Assembly (NCBI GenBank): GCA_026993805.1
Contig: JALWSA010000018.1
Span: 1-64,000 of the forward strand
Origin: Thermotogaceae bacterium
GTDB taxonomy: Bacteria; Thermotogota; Thermotogae; Thermotogales; Thermotogaceae
Length of the DNA stretch: 64,000 bases
Reading direction: 5' to 3'
Below, piece by piece: positions 1 to 8,258 of the stretch. Both the position numbers and the translations under genes were made by a program. The stretch's first letter is position 1; every line of letters begins with the position of its first letter. The notes below the pieces were generated by a model. That model saw nothing but the letters and a program-made list of their open reading frames with translations, made no database searches and was not told the origin of the DNA.

Positions 1-345
1 GATTCGATCTCGGCGGCGGGGCTTCAGGACGGCGAGTACGAGCTCGGTGGGAAAAGAGTGCTTGTGAAGGACGGCATCGCGAGACTTGAGGACGGAACTC
101 TTGCAGGATCCACGCTGAGCTTTTCAAGGGCTATTAAAAACCTCTGGCAGTTCACTGGATGCAGCTTGAAAGATCTTGCGAAGGTCAGTTCTTACAACGC
201 AGCGAAGAATATGGGCCTTCGGGGAAAGGGAAGGATAAGCGTTGGCGCAGATGCAGATTTCGTCATTCTGGATTTCGATTTGAACATACTTGAGGTTTAC
301 AAAGAGGGGGAAAGGATTTGGGGAGGTGAGGGTGATGACGGTTAG
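1..345 (+). CDS. nagA: N-acetylglucosamine-6-phosphate deacetylase, C-terminal part
   Basis: The reading frame is open from base 1 to TAG at 343-345, so only the last ~114 codons are in the window. The residues GTLAGSTLSFSRAIKN, SSYNAAKNMGL and ISVGADADFVILD are typical of the end of NagA, an amidohydrolase-superfamily enzyme that removes acetate from GlcNAc-6-phosphate to give glucosamine-6-phosphate in the cytoplasm. The metal ligands of the TIM barrel lie mostly upstream of the window. The next gene starts inside its last codons (11-bp overlap), so the two are probably cotranscribed. A PIG-L deacetylase and a BadF-type sugar kinase elsewhere in the window would fit amino-sugar use, but that link is inference. 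Confidence 0.85.
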   Translation, partial: DSISAAGLQDGEYELGGKRVLVKDGIARLEDGTLAGSTLSFSRAIKNLWQFTGCSLKDLAKVSSYNAAKNMGLRGKGRISVGADADFVILDFDLNILEVYKEGERIWGGEGDDG

Positions 346-793
346 AGAGCTCATAGAGACTGCAATAAACATAGAAGAGGCCGGAAAGAAATTTTATGAA
401 AAACTTACCGCTTATGTTGAAAACGAGAAATTCAAAGAGTTTTTCACCAGAATGGCACAGGAAGAAGAAAAGCACATGCAGAGATTCAAGGCGCTCGGAG
501 AAAAGTACGGGCAAGATATATACATCGAAAGTGACGAGGCTCTGCTTTACCTGAAGAAATACACAGAAGGAAGAGTTTTCCCGGCTCTCGAAGACATGCT
601 GAGCTGGGTTGAAGAGAAGAGCTTTGAAGAGGTCGTGGATTATTCGATATCCATGGAAAAGGAATCCATAATCTTTTACACCGAGCTCAAAGCGTGGCTC
701 AGGGAAGAGAACACAAGGAAACTCCTTGACGCCATAATAGACGAAGAAAGAGAACACATAAGAATGCTCGTTGCCATGAAAGAAGAAGGATGA
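335..793 (+). CDS. ferritin-like / rubrerythrin-type diiron protein
   Basis: 152-residue all-helical protein with the paired carboxylate motifs of the ferritin-like fold: EEAGKKFY near residues 14-21 and EEEKH near 43-47, then a second pair EKESIIFY and EEREH in the C-terminal half. These are the E-x6-Y and ExxH ligands of a four-helix-bundle diiron site. There is no C-terminal rubredoxin domain, so it is a short rubrerythrin-type protein, in anaerobes usually linked to peroxide reduction or iron handling. The start was placed at ATG 335 because GGGAGGTGAGG lies directly before it; this overlaps the end of nagA by 11 bp. Confidence 0.8.
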   Translation: MTVRELIETAINIEEAGKKFYEKLTAYVENEKFKEFFTRMAQEEEKHMQRFKALGEKYGQDIYIESDEALLYLKKYTEGRVFPALEDMLSWVEEKSFEEVVDYSISMEKESIIFYTELKAWLREENTRKLLDAIIDEEREHIRMLVAMKEEG

Positions 794-833
794 TACTTTA
801 ATTATCCGTGCTGTTTCAAATTAGGGTGATCGT

Positions 834-1097
834 ATGGAAGAATTCTTTAAAGCGCTTTCGTGCAAATGGAGGATAGAGATAGTTAAAGCCTTGAAAGACG
901 GCGAGAAGTGTCAATGTGAAATTGCAAAAATCCTTCCCATAGATCCCTCCACGCTTTCTCGCCACCTTTCCATGCTCAAATCTGCCGGAATCCTCGAAGA
1001 GAGAAGAGAAGGAAGGGAAAAGCGCTGGAGAGTAAAGGACGAAAGGGTGTTTGATATCATAGAATTGGCAGAAAAGATGGTCTGCAATGCCCGATAA
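834..1097 (+). CDS. ArsR-family winged-helix metalloregulator
   Basis: 87-residue winged-helix repressor. The recognition helix reads IDPSTLSRHLSMLKSAGI and is followed by the wing RREGREKRWRVK, both typical of ArsR/SmtB. The helix before it carries CQCEI, resembling the CxC metal/arsenite-binding motif of ArsR, so the sensed ligand may be a thiophilic metal or metalloid (inference). ATG 834 follows an AGGGTGATC ribosome site. It faces a ferredoxin gene and lies 41 bp after the ferritin-like gene; the target genes are not shown by the sequence. Confidence 0.8.
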   Translation: MEEFFKALSCKWRIEIVKALKDGEKCQCEIAKILPIDPSTLSRHLSMLKSAGILEERREGREKRWRVKDERVFDIIELAEKMVCNAR

Positions 1098-1110
1098 AAT
1101 CCCTTATCTT

Positions 1111-1138
1111 AAAAAAGGGGGGATACCCCCCAAATTTT
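1111..1138. terminator. bidirectional intrinsic terminator
   Basis: Six G (1117-1122), ATA loop, six C (1126-1131). T4 follows on the plus strand and T6 on the minus strand, between the convergent arsR-like and ferredoxin genes. Confidence 0.75.
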
Positions 1139-1171
1139 AAGCTCCTGATTCCGGTAAAAATTTTGGATATC

Positions 1172-1594
1172 TTACTCCATATTAGGTTTCGTCTCGACTT
1201 CCTCCTCCGAGAGATTTTCCTTCGATAGGAGCGGTCTGATTATCTCAAAGGCTTTTTTAACAACTTTGTTACGTGCCACCAAGGTTTTTATATAAGAAGC
1301 GTCAGGGAAGCTTATTGCCCCTGTTGGACAGAGATTGGCGCATGTCTGGCATGCCACCATACAGTTATCTGGATATGCCACTACAACTTTTTTATCTTTT
1401 GCATCAAAATCAAACACCCTTCTTCCACAGGTGACAAAGCAAATACCGCATGTAGCGCATTTGTCGTAATCTATTGTGGGATACCACTTTATCTCGGGCC
1501 TGTCCATACCCCACCACGGAACCATCGAAAGATCCTTGACTACTCTTCCTAATGCATCCTTTCCAATTACTGGCGCGTTCTCTGGCGTAGACAT
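1172..1594 (-). CDS. 2[4Fe-4S] ferredoxin-domain protein
   Basis: About 140 residues with one classic CxxCxxC motif (CATCGIC, followed by VTCGRR) and a second CMVACQTCANLCP block, enough cysteines for two [4Fe-4S] clusters. The N-terminal ~35 residues (PWWGMDRPEIKWYPTID) are conserved in a group of ferredoxins of anaerobes. It is presumably an electron carrier or a subunit of an unidentified redox enzyme. Three start codons GTG-ATG-ATG follow GAGGAGGT; the ATG at 1594 has the best SD spacing (7 nt). It is divergent from the TDT transporter and may share its intergenic control region. Confidence 0.8.
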   Translation of the reverse strand: MSTPENAPVIGKDALGRVVKDLSMVPWWGMDRPEIKWYPTIDYDKCATCGICFVTCGRRVFDFDAKDKKVVVAYPDNCMVACQTCANLCPTGAISFPDASYIKTLVARNKVVKKAFEIIRPLLSKENLSEEEVETKPNME

Positions 1595-1786
1595 CATCAC
1601 ACCTCCTCATGAAATTTTCACTATATCAAACCTCGTATATTATATTGCGTTGTTGTCCAATTATGCAAGTATACGTTTAACACCAAACCGTGTCTCTCAT
1701 TATGATTTGCTTGCCTGTACAAACATACAAAATACTTTAAAATACACCATATGATATAACTCATACCGTAATAAGGAGGTGATACC

Positions 1787-2809
1787 ATGAAAGATATCGT
1801 CAAAAACTTCCCACCGTCTTGGTTTGCGTGCACTATGGGAACAGGGATACTGGCGAATGTAAGTTTCATGTACTCTTCATGGCTTCCCTTTTTGAAGGGA
1901 TTTTCGCTCTTTCTTTTCTGGATGAACTTTTTCGTTTTCTTCTTTTTGCTCGCGCTCTGGCTTGTAAGGTGGATGTTTTTCCCCGGTGATGCGATAAGAG
2001 ACCTGAAAGATCCCGTAGTTGGGAACTTCTATCCGACAGTCGGAGTGGGAATGCTCGTGATAGCTGTCGGCTCGCTCCTTATAATAAAGAACACCGCTCT
2101 TGCGTGGATCTTTTGGTCCTTCGGAACTGCTCTCACCCTTATCTTTTCGTTTCTCATCCCCATGATTTACTTCACGGGAGAGCATGTGGAGGTTCATCAC
2201 CTGAACCCTGCATGGTTCATTCCGCCCGTCGGTTTGATCGTGATACCGATAGCCGGATCGAGCCTTGCGGCAAACGCTTCAGGGATGGCTCGTGACTTTT
2301 TAGCGACCCTCAACCTCTTTTCATGGGGAGCGGGCTTTTTCCTTTACATAGCTCTGCATGCCGTCATGATGCAGCGTTTTGTCCTTCACAAACCCCTTCC
2401 TTCAACGCTCGCCCCCACGGTTTGGATAAACCTTGGACCCGTCGGTGCAGGAGTGCTTTCCCTGGTTGTGACCGTTAAAGCCTTCTTTCCCCATGTTCTT
2501 GAAGGAGCTGTCACATTTTCCTTGCTTTTCTGGGGAATCGGGCTTTGGTGGCTCGTGGTCGCTGTGGTCATGATGTTAGTTTACATGGCAAAGAAAGAGC
2601 TCCAGTTTGCCATGTCTTGGTGGGCTTTCACATTTCCGCTTGGGGCTTACATCGCATCTTGCCATCTTCTTTCGGGTCTTTCTTCACTAAAGACCGTCGA
2701 TCACATCGGTTTTGCACTTTACTGGCTCCTTCTTGTTCTCTGGGCAGTTACATTCACGAGAAGTTTCACGATGGGAATCATCGTACCGATGTTTGGCAAA
2801 AAACATTGA
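1787..2809 (+). CDS. TDT-family (TehA/SLAC1-like) membrane transporter
   Basis: 340 residues with about ten hydrophobic segments. The opening NFPPSWFACTMGTGILAN is the signature of the tellurite-resistance/dicarboxylate transporter (TDT) family, which includes TehA anion channels, malate transporters and sulfite exporters. Substrate cannot be read from sequence; C4-dicarboxylate, sulfite or another small anion are all possible. AAGGAGGTGATACC directly before the ATG is a near-perfect ribosome site. It is divergent from the ferredoxin gene. Its stop codon sits on the 5' boundary of a truncated ABC permease, suggesting a recombination junction at its 3' end. Confidence 0.85.
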   Translation: MKDIVKNFPPSWFACTMGTGILANVSFMYSSWLPFLKGFSLFLFWMNFFVFFFLLALWLVRWMFFPGDAIRDLKDPVVGNFYPTVGVGMLVIAVGSLLIIKNTALAWIFWSFGTALTLIFSFLIPMIYFTGEHVEVHHLNPAWFIPPVGLIVIPIAGSSLAANASGMARDFLATLNLFSWGAGFFLYIALHAVMMQRFVLHKPLPSTLAPTVWINLGPVGAGVLSLVVTVKAFFPHVLEGAVTFSLLFWGIGLWWLVVAVVMMLVYMAKKELQFAMSWWAFTFPLGAYIASCHLLSGLSSLKTVDHIGFALYWLLLVLWAVTFTRSFTMGIIVPMFGKKH

Positions 2810-3548
2810 AGTTATAGAATTGAGCAATGGCAGAGTCTACAGTTTTCCAATAAGGTATCTTACCTCCAGAGCTTCTTTTCAGAATTACCAGAAGCTCTTC
2901 AGCTACGCACACTTTGGAATGTATTTCAAAAACAGTCTTGCCGTTGCGACGACTTCCGCTCTTATATCGGCAGTTCTTGGATCTCTTGCTGGATATGCAC
3001 TCGACAGGTTCAAAAGCAGATGGGTTTTTCCCGTTGTTTTATTCCTTTTCTTCGCGCAGATGATCCCAGCATATCTTGTAATGACTCCGCAATACATAAT
3101 GTTTTCGAAGCTTAGCATGATAGACCGGCTCTGGAGCGTTATTCTGATCTATTCCGGAATAGGTGCAGCTTTTTCCACGATAATGGCTCGGGGATTCATG
3201 TCGAGAATACCTGTGGAGCTTGAAGAAGCCGCGATGATAGATGGGTGCACAAGGCTCGGGGCTCTCTTCAGAATTACCCTTCCGCTGGCGCTTCCCGGAC
3301 CTTCCGCCGTCTTTGCCTTCAGTTTCGTGAACAGCTGGAATGAAATCTTCGTGGCTTCCCTTTTCCTGAACACTGACGAGAAGATGACCGTCCCGGTTGC
3401 TCTTTACTCGTTCATATCGAAAGCCGGAGTGAACTGGGGATTTCTGTCTGCTGGGCTCGTCGTGGCACTAATGCCAACGATCGTCGTCTTTGCATTCGCG
3501 CAGAGATACATCGTGGAAGGTCGGACGAAGGGTGCGATGAAATATTAA
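2808..3548 (+). pseudogene. 5'-truncated MalG-type sugar ABC transporter permease
   Basis: The frame from about 2820 to 3548 encodes all but the start of a carbohydrate ABC permease of the MalG/UgpE family: LQNY-like segment FQNYQKLF, membrane segments, the EAA loop (ELEEAAMIDGCTRLGALFRITLPLALPG) and the usual C-terminal EGRTKGAMKY. The first membrane helix and initiator region (roughly 40-60 residues) are missing, there is no SD site, and homology begins immediately after the TDT transporter stop. Without the N-terminal helix it is unlikely to form a normal permease, so I read it as a remnant of a sugar transport operon. An internal start giving a short product cannot be excluded. Confidence 0.7.
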
Positions 3549-3587
3549 TGAAATATTGATACGCACTTTTTCGCCTCCTTAGAAATT

Positions 3588-3616
3588 TGACTTTTTACAC
3601 AGGAAGGAGTATAGTC
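3588..3616 (+). promoter_or_regulatory. sigma70-type promoter of the cold shock gene
   Basis: TTGACT at 3588-3593, 17-bp spacer, TATAGT at 3611-3616. This predicts a leader of about 45 nt before the csp start, with AAGGAGGAG as ribosome site. Confidence 0.75.
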
Positions 3617-3666
3617 AGATAAGCTCCGTTAGGGGCGAGTATCTTTGGGTAAGGAGGAGTTATGTT

Positions 3667-3867
3667 ATGAAGGGTACTGTTAAGTGGTTTGATCCAAAGA
3701 AAGGGTATGGTTTCATCACCAAGGAGGATGGCGAGGACATTTTCGTCCACTGGACAGCCATCAAGATGGATGGCTTCAAGACTCTCCAGGAAGGACAGAC
3801 CGTCGAATTCGATGTTGTGGAGGGAAGGAAGGGACCACAGGCTGCGAACGTTAAAGTCGTGGGCTGA
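3667..3867 (+). CDS. cold shock protein (CspA family)
   Basis: 66-residue single cold-shock domain starting [20 protein letters not shown]1 (KGYGFI) and RNP2 (DIFVHW) are intact, so it should bind single-stranded RNA/DNA as a five-stranded OB barrel and act as an RNA chaperone. Its own promoter and terminator make it a monocistronic unit. The long poly-basic loop seen in eukaryotic Y-box proteins is absent, and length is normal for bacterial Csp. Strong SD TAAGGAGGAG and no other start possible. Confidence 0.95.
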   Translation: MKGTVKWFDPKKGYGFITKEDGEDIFVHWTAIKMDGFKTLQEGQTVEFDVVEGRKGPQAANVKVVG

Positions 3868-3893
3868 TCCCGAGCATAATGAGAGCCTGAGTC

Positions 3894-3926
3894 AAGGGAG
3901 CCCAGAAAGGGCTCCCTTAGATTTTT
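3894..3926 (+). terminator. intrinsic terminator of csp
   Basis: Perfect 10-bp stem AAGGGAGCCC / GGGCTCCCTT (3894-3903 / 3909-3918) with AGAAA loop followed by AGATTTTTTA. Confidence 0.85.
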
Positions 3927-3973
3927 TATATGGTATATTTCAAAGGGCGAAGAGAGCAGGAGGTGAGATTCCC

Positions 3974-4486
3974 ATGGATCTCAGATCTTACATAAGGGAT
4001 ATTCCTGACTTTCCAAAAGAAGGGATCATTTTCAGAGACATAACGCCTCTCTTGAAAGATAGGGAAGCCTTTTCGAAGGCCATCGATGAGCTCTGCGCTC
4101 TTGTGAAAGATACCGACTTTGACCTGATAATCGCGCCCGAGGCAAGGGGATTCATCCTTGGCTCTGCAATGGCTTACAAATTGGGCAAAGGCTTTGTGCC
4201 TGTGAGAAAACCCGGGAAGCTCCCCTACAAGACCGTTTATGAGGAGTTTGAGCTCGAGTACGGAAAGGATCAGCTTCATATACATGTCGATGCCGTGGAG
4301 AAGGGTCAAAATGTTCTCATCGTGGACGACGTTCTTGCAACAGGAGGAACAGCCTCAGCGCTTGCGAGACTCGTTGAGAAGGTAGGAGGAAAGGTCGCTG
4401 CCATGGTCTTCCTAATAGAGCTTACATTCTTGAATCCCCGCGAGAAATTGAACGGCTACAGGGTGGAAAGCCTGATAAAGTATTAA
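3974..4486 (+). CDS. apt: adenine phosphoribosyltransferase
   Basis: 170-residue type I phosphoribosyltransferase. The PRPP-binding loop is [14 protein letters not shown], and the N-terminal [21 protein letters not shown] is diagnostic for Apt, which salvages adenine to AMP using [18 protein letters not shown] is the flexible catalytic loop region. The ATG at 3974 was chosen because CAGGAGGTGAG precedes it; a longer open frame upstream reads through the csp gene and terminator and is not coding. It is followed by a terminator shared with a convergent ABC gene. Confidence 0.93.
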   Translation: MDLRSYIRDIPDFPKEGIIFRDITPLLKDREAFSKAIDELCALVKDTDFDLIIAPEARGFILGSAMAYKLGKGFVPVRKPGKLPYKTVYEEFELEYGKDQLHIHVDAVEKGQNVLIVDDVLATGGTASALARLVEKVGGKVAAMVFLIELTFLNPREKLNGYRVESLIKY

Positions 4487-4516
4487 AGAAAATAGGAGGG
4501 ACACCCGTCCCTCCCT
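4485..4516. terminator. terminator between apt and the convergent ABC operon
   Basis: Stem GGAGGGAC / GTCCCTCC (4495-4502 / 4507-4514), loop ACCC. The minus-strand side is followed by TATTTTCTTT, so it works best for the leftward operon. Confidence 0.65.
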
Positions 4517-4529
4517 TGAAATTCCCTCA

Positions 4530-5357
4530 TCAGCCTTCACCTCTCAGAACGTCTGTAGCGCTGAGAATCGAAGATTTCTCATCTTTTTTAAGATAAGCCA
4601 AGACAATTTCTCTTAAAGACGGATACCTTCCTTTATCTTCTTCTGTCCTGACGAGCCAGCCGCTCTCCACAATCTGAATGACTTCGTCATACTGTCCTAT
4701 CTCGCTCTGCGAGACCACCCTGTGTTTTTCTTTAGCTGCATCTATCTCATCCTGATAAAGCACCCTTCCTTCGTTTATTATCACGAACCTGTCTGCAAAG
4801 CTCTCTACTTCTTCCATGTGATGAGATGCCACAACAACAATCCGATCCTGACCGAGCTCTTTCAGCATCTCCTGAACATCGTTTATCCTGACGGGATCGA
4901 GGTGCTGAGTGGGCTCATCCAATATCAAAACCTTCGCATTGCTCGCGACTGCCACCGAGAATAGAAACAGCGTCTTAATGCCCGCAGATAGCTTCTCAAC
5001 TAACTTCTCTCTTCCTATTGAAAAGTGAGCAAGGAGCCTTTTAAATAGCCTTCCGTCCCAGTTTTTGTAAAGGAGCGGGAGCGTCTGCTCGTAATCTTTT
5101 ACCCTGAACTTTCTAAAGACCCTTCTCGTCTCGTCCAAGAAGGCAATTTCTTCTTTTACTCTCTCCGGACTTTTACCGAATATCTCTATGCTTCCCGAAT
5201 CGGGACGCAAGATTCCTGCTAAACACTTCAAGGTCGTTGTCTTTCCCGCACCGTTCGGTCCTATGAGAACATTCACCCCTCTGTCCATAACGAATGAAAC
5301 GTCGGCGAGGGCAACGACATCGGAAAAGCTTTTAGAAATACCCGATACCTTTATCAT
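4530..5357 (-). CDS. ABC transporter ATP-binding protein (YtrB-like)
   Basis: 275-residue ATPase with Walker A GPNGAGKTTT, Walker B VLILDEPT and H-loop VVASHHMEEV. The signature loop reads LSAGIKTLF in place of LSGGQ-x-Q-R, an unusual substitution seen in some YtrB-type subunits. It overlaps the permease gene by 4 bp (ATGA) and is the last gene of a leftward operon with a GntR regulator, the layout of YtrA-type operons associated with cell-envelope stress or export. Substrate is unknown. Hydrolysis is likely retained because the Walker A, Walker B and switch histidine are intact. Confidence 0.85.
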   Translation of the reverse strand: MIKVSGISKSFSDVVALADVSFVMDRGVNVLIGPNGAGKTTTLKCLAGILRPDSGSIEIFGKSPERVKEEIAFLDETRRVFRKFRVKDYEQTLPLLYKNWDGRLFKRLLAHFSIGREKLVEKLSAGIKTLFLFSVAVASNAKVLILDEPTQHLDPVRINDVQEMLKELGQDRIVVVASHHMEEVESFADRFVIINEGRVLYQDEIDAAKEKHRVVSQSEIGQYDEVIQIVESGWLVRTEEDKGRYPSLREIVLAYLKKDEKSSILSATDVLRGEG

Positions 5358-5914
5358 ATTTCCGCCCCCTCGAAGGTCTTAATATCCGAATACAACAGGG
5401 CAGCAAGGACAAATACCCCCAACGAGACAATAGCGGAAATAAAGGAGCCCTGGCATATCGGGCTTACATATCGCCACGGAGTCTTACAAAAAGCCACGTC
5501 TATTATCATGAACACAAGAGGAAGGATGAAATTGCTCTTCAAATACTTGGCACTCAGTACACAAAGCGCGTAGACATAGGGCATGGCAAGAAAACTCCTC
5601 GAGAGGGTCCAAAGCCTGAGCCACCTTAGGTCCCCTTTTGCACCCAGAGCCATTATGAACAAACCTGAGATCAGCAGCGGAATGGCTCCGGAGAGAAATT
5701 CATATAGAAATAGCTCCCACTTTCTCAGAGGGAGCTGGAGCGAGAGCTCATCGTCACCCCTTTCAATATCACGTGGCAGCAAACCTGAGAACAGGAGAAG
5801 TTCCACGAAAACCTTCCAGGTTTGCGTTGGAAGCATGAAGGCGAAGAACATCAAAAAAATTCTGATCCCCCTCTGGCGGTAAACCTTTCTCAAAACGAAT
5901 TCAAACTTTTTCAT
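5354..5914 (-). CDS. ABC-2-like permease of the GntR-ABC operon
   Basis: 186 residues with about five to six hydrophobic segments (for example LRIFLMFFAFMLP and LPLVFMIIDVAFC regions), short for an ABC-2 permease. No family motif is recognised with certainty; its role is assigned from position between the GntR regulator (14-bp overlap) and the ATPase (4-bp overlap). With such overlaps the three are translationally coupled and probably form one exporter. The charged loop ERGDDELSLQLPLRKWE is like the cytoplasmic loop that follows the first helix in YtrC/ABC-2 subunits. Confidence 0.65.
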   Translation of the reverse strand: MKKFEFVLRKVYRQRGIRIFLMFFAFMLPTQTWKVFVELLLFSGLLPRDIERGDDELSLQLPLRKWELFLYEFLSGAIPLLISGLFIMALGAKGDLRWLRLWTLSRSFLAMPYVYALCVLSAKYLKSNFILPLVFMIIDVAFCKTPWRYVSPICQGSFISAIVSLGVFVLAALLYSDIKTFEGAEI

Positions 5915-6260
5915 CGCTCCACACCTCCTGAATTATCATCATGGCGAGACTTATCTCTACCTTGCACTCTTTGAGCATCCTGGCTGCCTCCCTTAAGAGC
6001 TTTACAGCCTGATCCGACACCCCCAAATCCTCCTTGACGAAAAATCCCTTTCCCTGTTCTGACGCCACAATACCTTCAACGCTGAGTCTTTCGTAAGCCC
6101 TTAGAACAGTGTTCACATTCACGCCGAGCATCTTCGAAAGATCCCTTACAGATGGGAGCCTGTCTCCCTTCTTCAATCTGCCGAGAATTATTTCTTTTTT
6201 CACCTGAAGGATTATCTGCTTGTATACGGGTATGGGAGAAACCCTGTCTATTCTTATCAT
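5901..6260 (-). CDS. GntR-family regulator, YtrA subfamily
   Basis: 119 residues: N-terminal winged helix with IPVYKQIILQVKKEIILG and the recognition part LPSVRDLSKMLGVNVNT, then AYERLSVEGIV and a short helical C-terminal dimerisation tail with no ligand domain. This short form is the YtrA subfamily, whose members sit beside and repress ABC transporter genes. It lies in the middle of the operon it probably controls; a palindrome over the operon promoter (7133-7152) is the obvious candidate operator. Confidence 0.88.
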   Translation of the reverse strand: MIRIDRVSPIPVYKQIILQVKKEIILGRLKKGDRLPSVRDLSKMLGVNVNTVLRAYERLSVEGIVASEQGKGFFVKEDLGVSDQAVKLLREAARMLKECKVEISLAMMIIQEVWSDEKV

Positions 6261-6265
6261 CGCGG

Positions 6266-7117
6266 CTACCTCCTGATTATTTCTACTTCGTTGGAAAATG
6301 CAGGGGTCACTTCCTTCTCAACACGCACGCTCCCATCCTTTGGAACATAAATCTTCACGTGGTTGTCCATGCCGCTGACTTTGACTCCAATGGTGCCGTA
6401 AGTCGCCCCGGTCAGATCGATCTTGACGCGGTTGTCCATCCCAGAAACCTCCAACCTTCCAGGAACTTTCGCTTTGAGCTCCAAAGAGTTGTCCATTCCA
6501 GCCACTTGCGCATCGAAGCTTTCATCAAGCTCCAATCTCACCTCGTTGTTCATTCCGTTGAGTTCTATATCAGTGTAAATTCCTGTTCCCGCCACTTTCA
6601 TACCCATACCGTCCACTTTCATCGTCCTTATTGGAGGAAGGATTACCTTTCCACCCGTCTTCGAGAAAATTTCAAGCTTAGAAGCTGAAACCCTATAATA
6701 GAGTCCCTTTTCAAGGCAAGCCGATGTTGCATCTTTTGAAATGAAGATCTCTATATTCCTTCCAAGAAGCTCTATTTCGTTTATACCTGAAAGATACGTC
6801 TCACTCTTCGCCTCACCGAAACCGTATGGAATCCTCTCACCAGTCTCCCTCCATCCTCCTGTCCATCCATGTGGAATCATGAAATTTTCCCACGGAAAGT
6901 GAGCTACGGCGTATTCGAACATCACAGGAACGAGCAGAATAATACCTGAAAAGATCAATCCCAGAACGAGAGCCGCTCCTCCCATGGACGCAAAGAACAG
7001 CATCGCCGCCAGAAATGCAAGAATGAGGGAATAGGGATAGGGCATGAGAAGTATCAGAATCGCTACTGCTAAAGCCGAAAGCACAAGCTTCGTTTTCTTC
7101 ACATTCGTCACAGACAT
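6266..7117 (-). CDS. membrane protein with GMDN-repeat beta-domain
   Basis: 283 residues. The first ~75 contain two to three membrane helices; the rest is soluble and beta-rich. From about residue 165 a ~20-25-residue unit recurs with the core G-M-(D/N)-N-x-(V/L), as in NGMNNEVRLEL, AGMDNSLELKA, SGMDNRVKIDL and SGMDNHVKIYV. Such periodic short strands suggest a right-handed beta-solenoid like the adhesin/bactofilin or DUF4097 group. It heads the operon (promoter 7144-7171) and is 5 bp from the GntR gene, so it may be an envelope sensor or partner of the transporter. No catalytic motif is seen; function unknown. Confidence 0.75.
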   Translation of the reverse strand: MSVTNVKKTKLVLSALAVAILILLMPYPYSLILAFLAAMLFFASMGGAALVLGLIFSGIILLVPVMFEYAVAHFPWENFMIPHGWTGGWRETGERIPYGFGEAKSETYLSGINEIELLGRNIEIFISKDATSACLEKGLYYRVSASKLEIFSKTGGKVILPPIRTMKVDGMGMKVAGTGIYTDIELNGMNNEVRLELDESFDAQVAGMDNSLELKAKVPGRLEVSGMDNRVKIDLTGATYGTIGVKVSGMDNHVKIYVPKDGSVRVEKEVTPAFSNEVEIIRR

Positions 7118-7132
7118 CCACCCTCTTTATGC

Positions 7133-7152
7133 TGTTATAGATAAGTATAACA
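7133..7152. promoter_or_regulatory. candidate GntR operator
   Basis: Palindrome TGTTATA-N6-TATAACA. It overlaps the -10 element of the leftward promoter at 7144-7171, so a bound dimer would block that promoter; autoregulation by the operon's GntR protein is inferred. Confidence 0.6.
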
Positions 7153-7171
7153 CATGGGGTGATTATGTCAA
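7144..7171 (-). promoter_or_regulatory. promoter of the GntR-ABC operon
   Basis: On the minus strand TTGACA (7171-7166), 16-bp spacer, TATACT (7149-7144). The start of transcription would be about 20 nt before the ATG at 7117. Confidence 0.75.
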
Positions 7172-7260
7172 ACGCCCTTTCGATTTCACCCCAACACGCA
7201 TCACGAGAGATGTTAAGAGTTTTTCACAATCTTACAAATTCAAGCTCTCATCTGGGAAAT

Positions 7261-7290
7261 TTGCACTTTCGATAACGGGTGATATATAAT
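7261..7290 (+). promoter_or_regulatory. promoter of the liv operon
   Basis: TTGCAC at 7261-7266, 18-bp spacer, perfect TATAAT at 7285-7290, giving a leader of about 40 nt before livH. Confidence 0.7.
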
Positions 7291-7339
7291 TCAAAAAATC
7301 TTTCGTACGTATTAGATGACGAACCGGGGGTGATATTGG

Positions 7340-8254
7340 ATGGGCTACAGCCCGGGAACGTTTTTTTTGCAGAACCTCTTCAACGCCACGATGTTAGGCG
7401 GTCTCTACGCACTCATAGCAGTTGGATATACCATGGTATACGGTATCTTGAGACTCATTAACTTCGCGCACGGCGACATCATGATGATGGGAGTCTACTT
7501 CGCTTTTTACGCTGCCACCATAATTTACGCGCCACCACTCCTCGCGGCAATAATAGCCATAGCAGGTGCTGCCGGACTCGGCTTTCTCATAGACAGAGTC
7601 GCATATAAACCTTTGAGAAATGCCCCGAGGATATCGGCGCTGATCACCGCCATAGGAATGTCCTTCTTCCTCGAAAGCTTCGCGGTCGTCGTCTTCGGAG
7701 CCATACCAAAATCCTTCTTGGACGTTTTCAAAGACAAGACGATACTCAACAAAGTGCTACTCGTCGGAGGCGCAAGGATTCCCCTCCTGACCTTCCTCGT
7801 CATACTCATAACCGCTGGAATATTCGTGGTCCTCTTCTGGATCGTCTACAAGACCAAGATAGGCATGGCGATGAGGGCGATATCCATGGACATACCAACA
7901 ACTTCCTTGATGGGAATAAACGTCGATATGGTCATAGGATTCACCTTCGCACTGGGTTCTGCACTGGCCGCGGCAAGTGGTGTCATGTGGGCTATGAGAT
8001 TCCCGAACGTGTATCCCTACATGGGATTCATGCCAGGTATGAAAGCCTTCATAGCAGCTGTGGTCGGAGGAATCGGATCCATACCTGGAGCCATAATAGG
8101 TGGACTGCTCCTGGGATTCATAGAGATATTCGCAGTCGCGTACTTTCCAAACTTCTCTGGCTACAGAGACGCCTTTGCTTTCATAATATTGATCATCATT
8201 CTGCTCATAAAACCTTCTGGAATATTAGGAAAAAAAGCTATAGAGAAGGTGTGA
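7340..8254 (+). CDS. livH: branched-chain amino acid ABC transporter permease LivH
   Basis: 304 residues, about eight membrane helices. The opening GGLYALIAVGYTMVYGILRLINFAHGD is diagnostic of LivH-type permeases, and AAVVGGIGSIPGAIIGGLLLG is the conserved cytoplasmic loop that contacts the ATPases. It forms the membrane channel with LivM for uptake of leucine, isoleucine, valine or related amino acids. GGGGGTGAT precedes ATG 7340. First gene of a tight five-gene operon; the next start is 4 bp after its stop. Confidence 0.93.
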   Translation: MGYSPGTFFLQNLFNATMLGGLYALIAVGYTMVYGILRLINFAHGDIMMMGVYFAFYAATIIYAPPLLAAIIAIAGAAGLGFLIDRVAYKPLRNAPRISALITAIGMSFFLESFAVVVFGAIPKSFLDVFKDKTILNKVLLVGGARIPLLTFLVILITAGIFVVLFWIVYKTKIGMAMRAISMDIPTTSLMGINVDMVIGFTFALGSALAAASGVMWAMRFPNVYPYMGFMPGMKAFIAAVVGGIGSIPGAIIGGLLLGFIEIFAVAYFPNFSGYRDAFAFIILIIILLIKPSGILGKKAIEKV

Positions 8255-8258
8255 TAGC

